Assembly (NCBI GenBank): GCA_947454235.1
Contig: CANGIY010000004.1
Location: forward strand, 157,717 to 221,716
DNA from: Chitinophagaceae bacterium
GTDB taxonomy: Bacteria > Bacteroidota > Bacteroidia > Chitinophagales > Chitinophagaceae
Length of the DNA stretch: 64,000 nucleotides
Reading direction: 5' to 3'
Of this stretch, positions 45,016 through 53,592 are shown piece after piece. The first letter of the stretch is position 1. Every line of letters begins with the position of its first letter. A program made the translations under genes and the position numbers. Below the pieces are notes generated by a model, which made no database searches, had not been told where the DNA came from, and saw only the letters and a program-made list of their open reading frames with translations.

Positions 45016-46050
45016 TTACGACTTCTTAATAAAGTACATAACTACCGGGAAGTGGTCGCTGTAACCATTCAACCAATGAGTGCCGGCAAATGACCGCAAA
45101 GGGTAGCCACGATAGCGACCACTTTTTGTTATAAGAAACTCTTTGTTGAAAATGTCTTCTTTGTAATATTTCCAGCCATTGTTGGGATTTGATATCCAGT
45201 TGCCTGAAATCATAATTTGGTCAATGATATTCCATTCGTCGTTGTAACGTTCAGTGCCTTGTCCTGCTTCATATCTTTTAATCCACGGATTAAAAATGTC
45301 AGTTGGTTTAGTTCCTTTTAAAGACTCTTGCGCCTTAATTATCTTCAGTATACCGTTACAGGTAGGGTTGTCATTCAAGTCGCCCATTATAAGAATTTTT
45401 GCATTCGGGTTAATATTCATTAACGAGTCTACAATTCTTTTGTTTACACCTGCTGCAACATTTCTTCCAGGTTCCGATTGTGCTTCGCCACCTGACTTTG
45501 AAGGCCAGTGATTCACTAAAATATGCACAGTGTCACCGGCAAATATGCCAGTTACGTAAAGTATGTCGCGTGTTGGGCGTTTCATTCCCACCGATTCAAG
45601 TGGTACATGTAAAGGTTGACTGCCAATTACCTTAAAATACTTCGGGTTATAAATCATTGCTGTACTAATGCCCCTTTCATCGGGTGTATAAAACCAGCAA
45701 TATTTGTAATTCCTTTTCGCAAGTTCTGGCTGTGCGAGTAAATCTTTGATAACAACATCGTTTTCCACTTCCGCCATCCCCATTATTGCGAGGCCGTCAG
45801 GAGTTACATCAGTACCAACCTGACTAATAACATTAGCTATGTTGTGTAGTTTTTGGCTGTAGATTTCAGCACCATAATGGTATGGACCGGCAGGTGTAAA
45901 CTCCTCATCTTGTTTTTTTGGATCGTCGAGGGTGTCAAACAAATTCTCAACATTATAGAAACCAATTGCTGCTACTTTAGCTTGCGACTGCGCATGGTTG
46001 GTGTGAGAAATACACAATGCCAACGCTGCTACCAAAAAAAACTTCTTCAT
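45016..46050 (-). CDS. Secreted endonuclease/exonuclease/phosphatase family protein
   Basis: A 344-residue protein with a signal peptide (MKKFFLVAALALCISHTNHA, cut before QS). The EEP fold is shown by GFYNVENLFDT (metal Asn/Glu), LVNHWPSKSGG, LIMGDLNDNPT (Asp/Asn) and the final SDHFPV (Asp-His). Such enzymes cut phosphodiester or phosphomonoester bonds in nucleic acids or lipids; here it works outside the cytoplasm. It lies divergently next to a TonB receptor and a DUF5689 lipoprotein, which hints at nucleic-acid or phosphate scavenging. The reading frame is open to 46110, but the ATG at 46050 opens the signal peptide. The first codons upstream hold no signal. Confidence 0.92.
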   Translation of the reverse strand: MKKFFLVAALALCISHTNHAQSQAKVAAIGFYNVENLFDTLDDPKKQDEEFTPAGPYHYGAEIYSQKLHNIANVISQVGTDVTPDGLAIMGMAEVENDVVIKDLLAQPELAKRNYKYCWFYTPDERGISTAMIYNPKYFKVIGSQPLHVPLESVGMKRPTRDILYVTGIFAGDTVHILVNHWPSKSGGEAQSEPGRNVAAGVNKRIVDSLMNINPNAKILIMGDLNDNPTCNGILKIIKAQESLKGTKPTDIFNPWIKRYEAGQGTERYNDEWNIIDQIMISGNWISNPNNGWKYYKEDIFNKEFLITKSGRYRGYPLRSFAGTHWLNGYSDHFPVVMYFIKKS

Positions 46051-46174
46051 ATCAAAGTGCAAAACAACAGAAATCATGCCGAATTTTTGCCTTTTATTGC
46101 AATACGTCACAGTTTTTTCAACCTCCGTTAATAATTTATTAACCTAAAACAAAATTCATCAGGTGTTAAAGACC

Positions 46175-46182
46175 TACCTTTG
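46175..46182 (+). promoter_or_regulatory. -7 box of the TonB receptor operon (TACCTTTG)
   Basis: Exact TAnnTTTG match, 29 bases before the ATG at 46212. It is the likely promoter of the receptor-lipoprotein operon. Confidence 0.55.
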
Positions 46183-46211
46183 CACCCGATTTTAAAATCA
46201 ATAACGTTAAT

Positions 46212-49052
46212 ATGAGGAAGAGGTTAGTGGTTCAATTGGGTGCTTTTACATTGTTATGTAATATATCATGGGCTCAGGCAACCAATAGCGCTACCATTAA
46301 AGGCAAGGTAGTAAACAACAAAACACATAATCCTGTTACCGATATCAGAGTTTCAATTGCCGACCAGGGTGTTTATACCCGAACAGACGGCGAGGGTAAA
46401 TTTGAGTTAAATGAAATTCACTACGGTAAATACCAGATGATAATTTCGGGTCAGGGAATTATTCCCGACACAGTAAATGTAAATGCTGAAGATCAGTTGG
46501 TTGATCTCAAGGTAATTGAGGTGTCACCCAACGAACAAAATCCTTCAACTGCTGATGCTGAAATACCAACAATTACATTGGCTGATAATGCAAATATCGA
46601 TAACAGTGCAGAACCTTCACAGGCTGGTAGCGACTTGCTCGTTGCATCACGCGACCCGTTTGTAAATACAGTGGTGCATACTTTCGGACCCTTATTTTTC
46701 AGACCCCGAGGTGCACGTAATCCGAATGAAATAGACATTGAAGGTATAAAACTTAATAACGTTTCTAACGGCATCCTTTCATGGAGTACACAACTGGGTG
46801 ACCAGAATGATGTATTCAGAGGTAGGGAAGTTAGATATGGCCTCGAACCATCGCCTTATACTTTTGGTTCTGGTAATGGCTCTACTTATATAAATGCTGG
46901 TGCCGATGAGCAATACAAAGGCACATCTGTAACTTATGTATCAACAAACCGCCTTTATCGTAACAAGATAATGGTAACCCATAATACCGGAATTCTTAAA
47001 AACGGATGGGCATTTTCTTTTTCTGCCAACAGACGGTGGGCTGAACAAGGCTACATTAAAGGTACTGACTTTGACGGGTATGCTTATTATGCGGCAGCCA
47101 GCAAAACAAAAGGCAATAACAAATTTGACATCCTCACGTTTGGTGTGCCTATTCGTTATTCAAGGGCACAAAATGTAGCTACGCAGGAAGCGTTTGATTT
47201 GGCTGGTACGCATTTTTACAACTCAGGTTGGGGGTATCAGACATCGGGTGGTGAACAAAAGGTTAGGGCGTCATCTCATAACAATAGTTTCCAGCCAACT
47301 ACCATTTTTAAATTTGAAACAACCCCATCAGAAAAAATGAGGTTGACTACTTCGGCAGGTTTTCAGTTTGGTAAAGAGAAGATTGAAGGGATAGATTATT
47401 ATAATGCTTCAAGCCCTTATGGAAACTATTACAAAAACATGCCATCGTTCTACTACAATTATTTACCTCCCGATTCAGCAACAGGCGATGGCGTTAAGGC
47501 AGCAATATTAGCTAATCCCGATTTGTTGCAGTTAGATTGGGATCGCATGTACAATGCTAACTACTCAAACTACCAAACGATTCAGAATGTTGGTGGGGTA
47601 GCTGGTGCTACTTATTCCGGCAATCAGTCATCTTATGTATTATCTAATAGGGTAAGTGATTTGCTGAAAGGTACTTTGAATCTTAACTATGAATATGCTC
47701 ATAGTAAGAGAGGAATTTTCAGTGCGGGTTTATACGGTGTGTTCCAAAAGACCCAGATGTACAAACAATTGTCTGACCTTTTGGGCGGCGATTATTTTGT
47801 GAATTTTAACCAGTTTGCGGCTCAGCAATATGTAGGAAATCCAAACTACAATCAAAATAACCTGAACGACCCAAATGCTGTAATAAAGGTTGGTGATATC
47901 TACGGCTATAATTACTACATGAGCTACAATAACGAGCGCATCTGGATGCAGGAGGTTTATTCGTTGGGTAAAATCAATGTGTTTGCTTCTGGATATCTCG
48001 ATAATACCCAATTTAGGCGCGAAGGTTTGATGAGAAATGGTCTGTTCGCCAATAATTCTTACGGACAAAGTGATTTGCAAAGCTTCATGACTTACGGTGT
48101 AAAAGGCGGAGCAAGCTACCGCATCAACCGTAAAATGTTCGTTTTTGCGAATGCCGCTTACATGACATCTGCCCCAACACCTGAGAATACCTTCGTAGCT
48201 CCTACAATGAACAATGTGGTGCTGGGTAATATTAAAACGCAGAAGAATCTGATTGCTGAAGGTGGTTTGATAGTTAGGTCTACTAAAGTTTCAGCGCGTA
48301 TGGTTGGCTATATCAACGACGCAAAAGACGTAAGCCAAATCAAACGTTTTTACAATGACGACCCCGATTATTTTACATTCGTAGACTATGCGATGCAAAA
48401 TATTGAATCTCGTTCCCTTGGTTTGGAAATGATGTTGAGTTATAAATTGTTGACCGACCTTGAAGTTATTGGCGTTGCAACTGTTGGTCAATCGTTCTAT
48501 ACCAACAATCCTTCAATTAATGTGTACGTTGAAAATGACACAACAATGCACTCTAAGCCAACCGCTACCTACATTAAAAACTATTATTTAGCCAATGGCC
48601 CGCAATCGGCATATACGCTTGGGTTCAACTATCGTCCAAGAAACTACTGGCATGCTTCTGTCAATTTTAATTACGTAGATAGAAATTATGTAGATATTAA
48701 CCCAAACAGAAGAAGTGTAGATGCAGTTGATTTGATTGCTAAAAATTCTACAACTTGGAATGGTATTCTCACTCAGGAGAAAATGCCTTCGGCTTTTACT
48801 GCTGATATACATGTGGGTAAATCGTTCCAACTTTCACGTATGAACAAAACCGTGAAAAAGACATTGGGTAACAGAGCTATTCTTGCTGTTAATTTGGGTG
48901 TATCTAACATCTTCAACAACCTCAATGTAAAGGTGCGTGGTATGGAACAGTTACGTTATGATTTTGCAAACATCAACCCTAATAAATTTGCTAATGTTTA
49001 TCAGTATGGATTTGGAACTACTTATTCATTAAACGTTCGCCTTAGTTTTTAA
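46212..49052 (+). CDS. TonB-dependent outer-membrane receptor with N-terminal carboxypeptidase-regulatory-like domain
   Basis: A 946-residue outer-membrane protein. A signal peptide (to about SWAQ) is followed by a beta-sandwich domain (about 25-100, TIKGKVVNNKTHNPVTDI and DGEGKFEL), a plug domain with the RPRGARNPNEIDIEGI text (about 160-260) and a large barrel ending in Phe (LNVRLSF). The substrate is not fixed by sequence. Unlike SusC-type loci, no SusD-like lipoprotein follows; a DUF5689 lipoprotein does, 27 bases after the stop. Across a short divergent region lies a secreted EEP enzyme gene. Together they suggest uptake of something released by that enzyme (inference). Confidence 0.92.
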   Translation: MRKRLVVQLGAFTLLCNISWAQATNSATIKGKVVNNKTHNPVTDIRVSIADQGVYTRTDGEGKFELNEIHYGKYQMIISGQGIIPDTVNVNAEDQLVDLKVIEVSPNEQNPSTADAEIPTITLADNANIDNSAEPSQAGSDLLVASRDPFVNTVVHTFGPLFFRPRGARNPNEIDIEGIKLNNVSNGILSWSTQLGDQNDVFRGREVRYGLEPSPYTFGSGNGSTYINAGADEQYKGTSVTYVSTNRLYRNKIMVTHNTGILKNGWAFSFSANRRWAEQGYIKGTDFDGYAYYAAASKTKGNNKFDILTFGVPIRYSRAQNVATQEAFDLAGTHFYNSGWGYQTSGGEQKVRASSHNNSFQPTTIFKFETTPSEKMRLTTSAGFQFGKEKIEGIDYYNASSPYGNYYKNMPSFYYNYLPPDSATGDGVKAAILANPDLLQLDWDRMYNANYSNYQTIQNVGGVAGATYSGNQSSYVLSNRVSDLLKGTLNLNYEYAHSKRGIFSAGLYGVFQKTQMYKQLSDLLGGDYFVNFNQFAAQQYVGNPNYNQNNLNDPNAVIKVGDIYGYNYYMSYNNERIWMQEVYSLGKINVFASGYLDNTQFRREGLMRNGLFANNSYGQSDLQSFMTYGVKGGASYRINRKMFVFANAAYMTSAPTPENTFVAPTMNNVVLGNIKTQKNLIAEGGLIVRSTKVSARMVGYINDAKDVSQIKRFYNDDPDYFTFVDYAMQNIESRSLGLEMMLSYKLLTDLEVIGVATVGQSFYTNNPSINVYVENDTTMHSKPTATYIKNYYLANGPQSAYTLGFNYRPRNYWHASVNFNYVDRNYVDINPNRRSVDAVDLIAKNSTTWNGILTQEKMPSAFTADIHVGKSFQLSRMNKTVKKTLGNRAILAVNLGVSNIFNNLNVKVRGMEQLRYDFANINPNKFANVYQYGFGTTYSLNVRLSF

Positions 49053-49079
49053 TTCTTGAAAAAAATAAAATTTAGTTAT

Positions 49080-49922
49080 ATGAAAGTGAATGTGAGAAGT
49101 ATTATTGCTCTGCTGGTAGCAGGATTAGTATTCGCTGGTTGCGTCAAAAAAGACTATGATAGCCCGCCTGATTCATCGACCTACGACCCAAACGTACCTG
49201 TAAATCTTTCGTTGTCTGATTTAAACAAAATGGCTGTTGCCATGTCATCAGGTCAATATAGAACTATCGGAGACAGTGTTGTTTGGGGTGTTGTTGTTGC
49301 TGACGATCGCAGCGGCAATTTCTACAAGCAATTGGTTATTGAAGATTCAACAGGCGGTATGACAGTATTAATCAATCAAACTGATATGTATACCGATTAC
49401 CCTATTGGAAGGAAAATATACCTGAAGCTAAAAGGTTTGATTTTAGTGAATTACAATGGTTTACCTCAGGTTGCTTATAGTGCAACTGTTTCAGCCGGCA
49501 GAACTTCATACAATGGTATTCCTGCCATGCAAATCAAAGATTTTATTGTAAAGGCGACATATCCTGCTACAATGGCTCCTATTGCTGCTTCATTGTTTGA
49601 ATTGACGCAACACGAAACTAAATACCTCAACAGGTTAGTTGCAATTAGCGATATGCAGTTTGATACCGCTTCTGCTAACAAACAATATGCTGCTCCTAGC
49701 TATATCAATTATGGCACTGCCAGGTATCTGAAGCCTTGCCCTAACCCATATAATTTGTCTTTGCAAATGTACAACAGTGGTTTTTCTACTTTCCAGCCGG
49801 CAATTACGCCAAACGGAAGAGGCACGCTCGTAGGCATTTTTTCAAAGTACAATTCAACTCAGTTCCTGATTCGTGATACTTCTGATGTTCAGTTTGCTGG
49901 TTCAAGAGGTGAATGCTTCTAG
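49080..49922 (+). CDS. DUF5689 lipoprotein, possible OB-fold
   Basis: A 280-residue protein with a lipobox at VFAGC, so it is lipid-anchored, probably at the outer membrane. Residues about 40-160 (IGDSVVWGVVVADDRSGNFY, IEDSTGGMTVLI, YPIGRKIYLKLKGL) have the strand order and Gly spacing of an OB-fold such as those in secreted nucleases. A second beta-rich half follows. DUF5689 proteins are often encoded beside TonB receptors in Bacteroidota; their ligand is not known to me. A TTG at 49056 would extend it by eight residues; the ATG at 49080 suits the signal peptide. It starts 27 bases after the receptor stop. Confidence 0.85.
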   Translation: MKVNVRSIIALLVAGLVFAGCVKKDYDSPPDSSTYDPNVPVNLSLSDLNKMAVAMSSGQYRTIGDSVVWGVVVADDRSGNFYKQLVIEDSTGGMTVLINQTDMYTDYPIGRKIYLKLKGLILVNYNGLPQVAYSATVSAGRTSYNGIPAMQIKDFIVKATYPATMAPIAASLFELTQHETKYLNRLVAISDMQFDTASANKQYAAPSYINYGTARYLKPCPNPYNLSLQMYNSGFSTFQPAITPNGRGTLVGIFSKYNSTQFLIRDTSDVQFAGSRGECF

Positions 49923-50017
49923 TTGTTGATTAACGTAAAAATAACCTTTTGTAAAGCGTACATATTGTTTTAATTCTGAACTTTGCACGCCGAAATTTGA
50001 CTTTTTAAAACACAAAT

Positions 50018-51058
50018 ATGATGAAAAAATTTATTTTATTTCTTGCGCTTGGCGCATCTGCGCTTACAACTCGCGCTCAGTATTACTATCCTGCAGGTAC
50101 AGGTCCTTACGTTCAAGGATTTGATGGTATTTCATCTTCTTTGCCTACTGGTTGGACAGTTTGGAAAGGTGCTGCGCCTAACAGCCTCGGTGTTTTGAGC
50201 AGTTTGCTTTCAGGTGGTACAGAGTACTTCCCTTCATATTTATCAACCGATACTACACGTACTTGCGTTACTAACGTAACTACTGGTGGTTTCAAAAACT
50301 ACCCATCTGCTTTTGTTTGTAACCAAGGCGATGACTGGTGTGCTGCAACGCCGCCATCGTACACAAACAGGGCTTTAGGTGTTAGACAAATTGGTTCTGC
50401 AACGTCAATGCTTGACTCAGGTGCATCTTTTGTGTTCACAATCGGTAACACTTTAGGTATGAGCAATGTAGGTCTTTCTTTCTACCTTCAGTCTTTAGAT
50501 ACTTCATCTCCTAGGGTTACTACCTGGAAAGTTCAATATGGTTTTGGTGCTAGTCCAACTTCTTTCAGCAATCCTACTACTATTACCGGTACATTAACTA
50601 CAGGTGGTCACACATTCTCTAATAACCTCGTAAGTGCATCATTTGGTTCAGCTCTTGACAATCAGGCGCAACCTGTAACTTTCAGAATTGTTACTTTGTT
50701 GTATTCTAGCGGTTCAGGTAACAGGGCAAGTACTGCAATCGATAGCTTTAAATTGAACTGGACAGGTAATGCTACAACTGCGATTTCAAACGTTAACGCA
50801 GCTTCAGAATTTGGTTTAACAGTAATTGGTGACGCTACTCCTGAAAACGTGACTTTCGGATACAATGTTGCTAACGCGGGTGCAGTTGATTTCGCTATCT
50901 ACGACATGTCAGGCAGAATGGTTTATGCAGAGAAATTGAATACAGTTACCGGTGGCGATAGGTTTACGGTGAATAACCTTAATTTATTATCAGGTATGTA
51001 CATTGCTAAGATGACTGACGGTGTTTCAAGCGCAGTAGCAAGAATTTCTGTACGCTAA
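50018..51058 (+). CDS. Secreted protein with T9SS sorting domain
   Basis: A 346-residue protein with a signal peptide (MMKKFILFLALGASALTTRA, cut before QY). The middle part (about 25-250) is a beta-sandwich with a FDGIS and LPTGWTVW start, as in many carbohydrate- or adhesion-type secreted domains. The last 80 residues (NVTFGYNVANAGAVDFAIYD, MVYAEKL, LLSGMYIAKM) form a type A sorting domain, so it is T9SS cargo. It lies 95 bases after the DUF5689 gene and has its own terminator. No catalytic motif is visible. Confidence 0.87.
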   Translation: MMKKFILFLALGASALTTRAQYYYPAGTGPYVQGFDGISSSLPTGWTVWKGAAPNSLGVLSSLLSGGTEYFPSYLSTDTTRTCVTNVTTGGFKNYPSAFVCNQGDDWCAATPPSYTNRALGVRQIGSATSMLDSGASFVFTIGNTLGMSNVGLSFYLQSLDTSSPRVTTWKVQYGFGASPTSFSNPTTITGTLTTGGHTFSNNLVSASFGSALDNQAQPVTFRIVTLLYSSGSGNRASTAIDSFKLNWTGNATTAISNVNAASEFGLTVIGDATPENVTFGYNVANAGAVDFAIYDMSGRMVYAEKLNTVTGGDRFTVNNLNLLSGMYIAKMTDGVSSAVARISVR

Positions 51059-51079
51059 TTTTATTTTATATTTTTGTTG

Positions 51080-51108
51080 AAAATCCCCAACTTAGGTTGG
51101 GGATTTTC
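51080..51108 (+). terminator. Terminator after the 50018 gene
   Basis: A perfect 12-bp stem (AAAATCCCCAAC with GTTGGGGATTTT) and a 4-base loop. Confidence 0.8.
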
Positions 51109-51143
51109 GATTTATAGAGAGTGTAAACTACATTATAAACACT

Positions 51144-52397
51144 ATGGTTAAAATGTTTAAGAGTATTAGAATGGCGGCAATGGCTGCATCATTGACGCTA
51201 GTAAGTGTTTCTTCGTTCGGGCAGGTGAAAATACTCTTTGATGCTACCAAAGCTGAAATGGCGGGTAATGCTGACTGGATTATAGATGCTGACCTTACTA
51301 ATCTTAAAATCAATAGTTCAGGGTTACCTTATGTAACAGGTACTGGTACCAAGAGCAATCCTCAACGAGTTCCAACGCCTGCACAGTCGGGCATTACGGC
51401 AAGTACTTCTGAGACATATTGGTCAGGTGGGCTTTCAAGTTGGGCGGTTGATTGCGCCAAAAGAGGTTATACCGTTGAGTCTTTGCCTTATGATGGGCAA
51501 ATTACTTATGGTAATACAGCCAATGTTCAGGATCTTTCGAACTACAATATTTTTGTTGTTGACGAGCCAAATATCCTGTTCACTGCAACTGAAAAAACAG
51601 CCATTGTTCAATTTGTGAGAAATGGCGGAAGGCTGTTTATAATTGCCGATCACACTAGTTCCGACAGGAACAACGATGGGCAGGATTCCCCGGAGATTTG
51701 GAATGACCTGTTCACCAATAATTCAGTCCAGTCGAACCCTTTCGGTATGTCGTTTGATTTGGTGGACATATCACAAACTTCATCAGCGATTTATGGCAGT
51801 TCAACCGATACTCTAATTCATGGCCCAATGGGTGATGTTACCCAAGTGATGTGGTCTGGCGGAACGACAATGACGTTGAGCACATCAGCTAATTCCACAG
51901 TGAAAGGTGTTGCTTTCAAAACCGGAACCGGATCGGGTTCATCTAATAATGTAATGGTTGCTTATTCACGCTATGGTAGTGGCAAAGTAGTTGCAATGGG
52001 CGATAGCTCACCTGCCGACGACGGAACAGGAAACGCTTCTTGTACTCTTTATGATGGTTACTGGACCGATGCTTCCGGCAATCACAGGAAATTGATTATG
52101 AATGCCACTATTTGGCTTGCTTCAGGAATAACAACCGGTATCGATGAATTGAATAACGATATCAATATCTCTGTTTATCCAAATCCTTCAAATGGTGTGG
52201 CAAATATTACATCAGGCATGGCACTTACAAATGTTGAAGTTTCAATAATAGACATGCAGGGTAAATTAGTGACGCGTCGCGCTTTTGATAATTTACAGGC
52301 AGGGTCAAATAATGAGTTCCAATTAAATGCAGGTATGTATTTCGTACAAATACATGCCAACGAAGGTAGCTATACCACTAAGTTGATTGTTGAATAA
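51144..52397 (+). CDS. Secreted protein with GATase/DUF4350-like domain and T9SS sorting domain
   Basis: A 417-residue protein with a signal peptide ending near SSFGQ. Residues 25-325 look like a Rossmann-type class I glutamine-amidotransferase-like fold, as in DUF4350 and related proteins (YNIFVVDEPN, FVRNGGRLFIIADHTSSDRN and GSGKVVAMGDSSPA). The catalytic cysteine of true amidotransferases is not seen. The C-terminus (DINISVYPNPSNG to the end) is a type A sorting domain. It is the last gene of the TonB/DUF5689 neighbourhood, 35 bases after a terminator. The DHTSSDRNNDGQD stretch could bind calcium (inference). Confidence 0.82.
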   Translation: MVKMFKSIRMAAMAASLTLVSVSSFGQVKILFDATKAEMAGNADWIIDADLTNLKINSSGLPYVTGTGTKSNPQRVPTPAQSGITASTSETYWSGGLSSWAVDCAKRGYTVESLPYDGQITYGNTANVQDLSNYNIFVVDEPNILFTATEKTAIVQFVRNGGRLFIIADHTSSDRNNDGQDSPEIWNDLFTNNSVQSNPFGMSFDLVDISQTSSAIYGSSTDTLIHGPMGDVTQVMWSGGTTMTLSTSANSTVKGVAFKTGTGSGSSNNVMVAYSRYGSGKVVAMGDSSPADDGTGNASCTLYDGYWTDASGNHRKLIMNATIWLASGITTGIDELNNDINISVYPNPSNGVANITSGMALTNVEVSIIDMQGKLVTRRAFDNLQAGSNNEFQLNAGMYFVQIHANEGSYTTKLIVE

Positions 52398-52413
52398 ATT
52401 CAAGTTTATTTAA

Positions 52414-52456
52414 AAATAAAAGCGGCCGAAATCGATGTGATTTCGGCCGCTTCATT
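52414..52456. terminator. Shared terminator between the 51144 and 52476 genes
   Basis: A perfect 14-bp stem (AAGCGGCCGAAATC with GATTTCGGCCGCTT), 5-base loop, flanked by A-rich and T-rich sequence; it serves both convergent genes. Confidence 0.85.
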
Positions 52457-52475
52457 TATTGCTAATTCAGCAATA

Positions 52476-53426
52476 TTATTGTTTCACCAGTGTTGCAACC
52501 GACACGTGTGGCCAACTGAGGGTGTTGAAGTTCAGAAGTACTGTTTGCGTATACTGGAGTAAGAAAGTCACTTTTCCATTTGGTTCGTGTACTTCTTCAA
52601 TCCAAAATATTGCATCAACCTGCGCTGAACGTGCATTTGGGTTGTTGTTTTGACCTTCAAGAAATGAAATGTTTGAATTACCGCCACCTGTAGGAATAGG
52701 GGTAGTTGGTTGAGTTGAAATGGTATAAACAGTTGTTTTGACAATATTCTTGCCTGCAATTGCATTTGTCAAAACAGAATTGGGATTATCAACCATTGCC
52801 TGAGTTACATGCGGAATATCTTTTGCAGCAGTTCTGAATTTTGTCTGGTTGGTAAGTATTGATTCAGGGAAGTGTATTTTCTTATCAGGTTGACCAATCT
52901 CAAATGGTGTGATATCAACCGGTTTTATTGAGGGACCGCCCTGTCCATCTTTCCGAATACCTTGAGTAACAATTGAAACTCCATGTGGGATGGTTGCCAT
53001 TCGGGCTACTGTAGGCACATTAATGATAGGGTTTGAGTGTGTAGCCGGAATGCTTAGCCAAATGCCAGGTTCGAAGTGGATACCTACGTTTTGACCATTG
53101 TCTTTCACATTGGCATCCTGAATATTTTGCTCATAACTAATGCCAAGCAAATTGATGTCTGTTTGTTGCAGCAAACCTCTGTTTGGAATAACTCCTTCAA
53201 TTCGTTTAAAAGTCAACGTTTCCAAAGTTTCATTCAACTCCAGAAAACGATCCTGATTTGGGTCGGGGTTGCCACCGCTGGTTTTGATATTTGCAGGTCG
53301 CCAAATTTGATTGAAACCTGTTCCTTTCCATGTGCCAACCAATGGGTCTAACAAGTTAATATCTGCCGAGGCGTCAGCTGTCATTTGTATGGCACCAGAT
53401 ACAGCACCGAGTTTGAAATTCTTCAT
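52476..53426 (-). CDS. Uncharacterised protein, possible nitrobindin/FABP-like beta-barrel (copy B)
   Basis: A 316-residue protein, distant paralogue of the gene at 27801-28796. Here the first block is closer to nitrobindin: LVGTWKGTG. Then come IHFEPGIWL, VARMATIPHG, FWIEE, LQYTQTVLL and WPHVSVATLVK at the end, each matched in copy A. No signal peptide or membrane segment is seen. A proline- and threonine-rich loop (TQPTTPIPTGGG) occurs in the second half. Heme or fatty-acid binding is only a guess from the barrel-like pattern. It is convergent with the 51144 gene across a shared terminator. Confidence 0.7.
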   Translation of the reverse strand: MKNFKLGAVSGAIQMTADASADINLLDPLVGTWKGTGFNQIWRPANIKTSGGNPDPNQDRFLELNETLETLTFKRIEGVIPNRGLLQQTDINLLGISYEQNIQDANVKDNGQNVGIHFEPGIWLSIPATHSNPIINVPTVARMATIPHGVSIVTQGIRKDGQGGPSIKPVDITPFEIGQPDKKIHFPESILTNQTKFRTAAKDIPHVTQAMVDNPNSVLTNAIAGKNIVKTTVYTISTQPTTPIPTGGGNSNISFLEGQNNNPNARSAQVDAIFWIEEVHEPNGKVTFLLQYTQTVLLNFNTLSWPHVSVATLVKQ

Positions 53427-53592
53427 TGCCTATGATTTTGCTTTATAAAATAGATAAAAAACAAAACTAATAAAAAGTAAACAAGGAACAAGTTGTATAA
53501 AATAATATATCAAATATAATAATTTTCATTTGTCTTCGAAGGCGCGATTCTAAATGCAAACAAGTCATAAAATTGCTAACTTCGGCTTTGGT

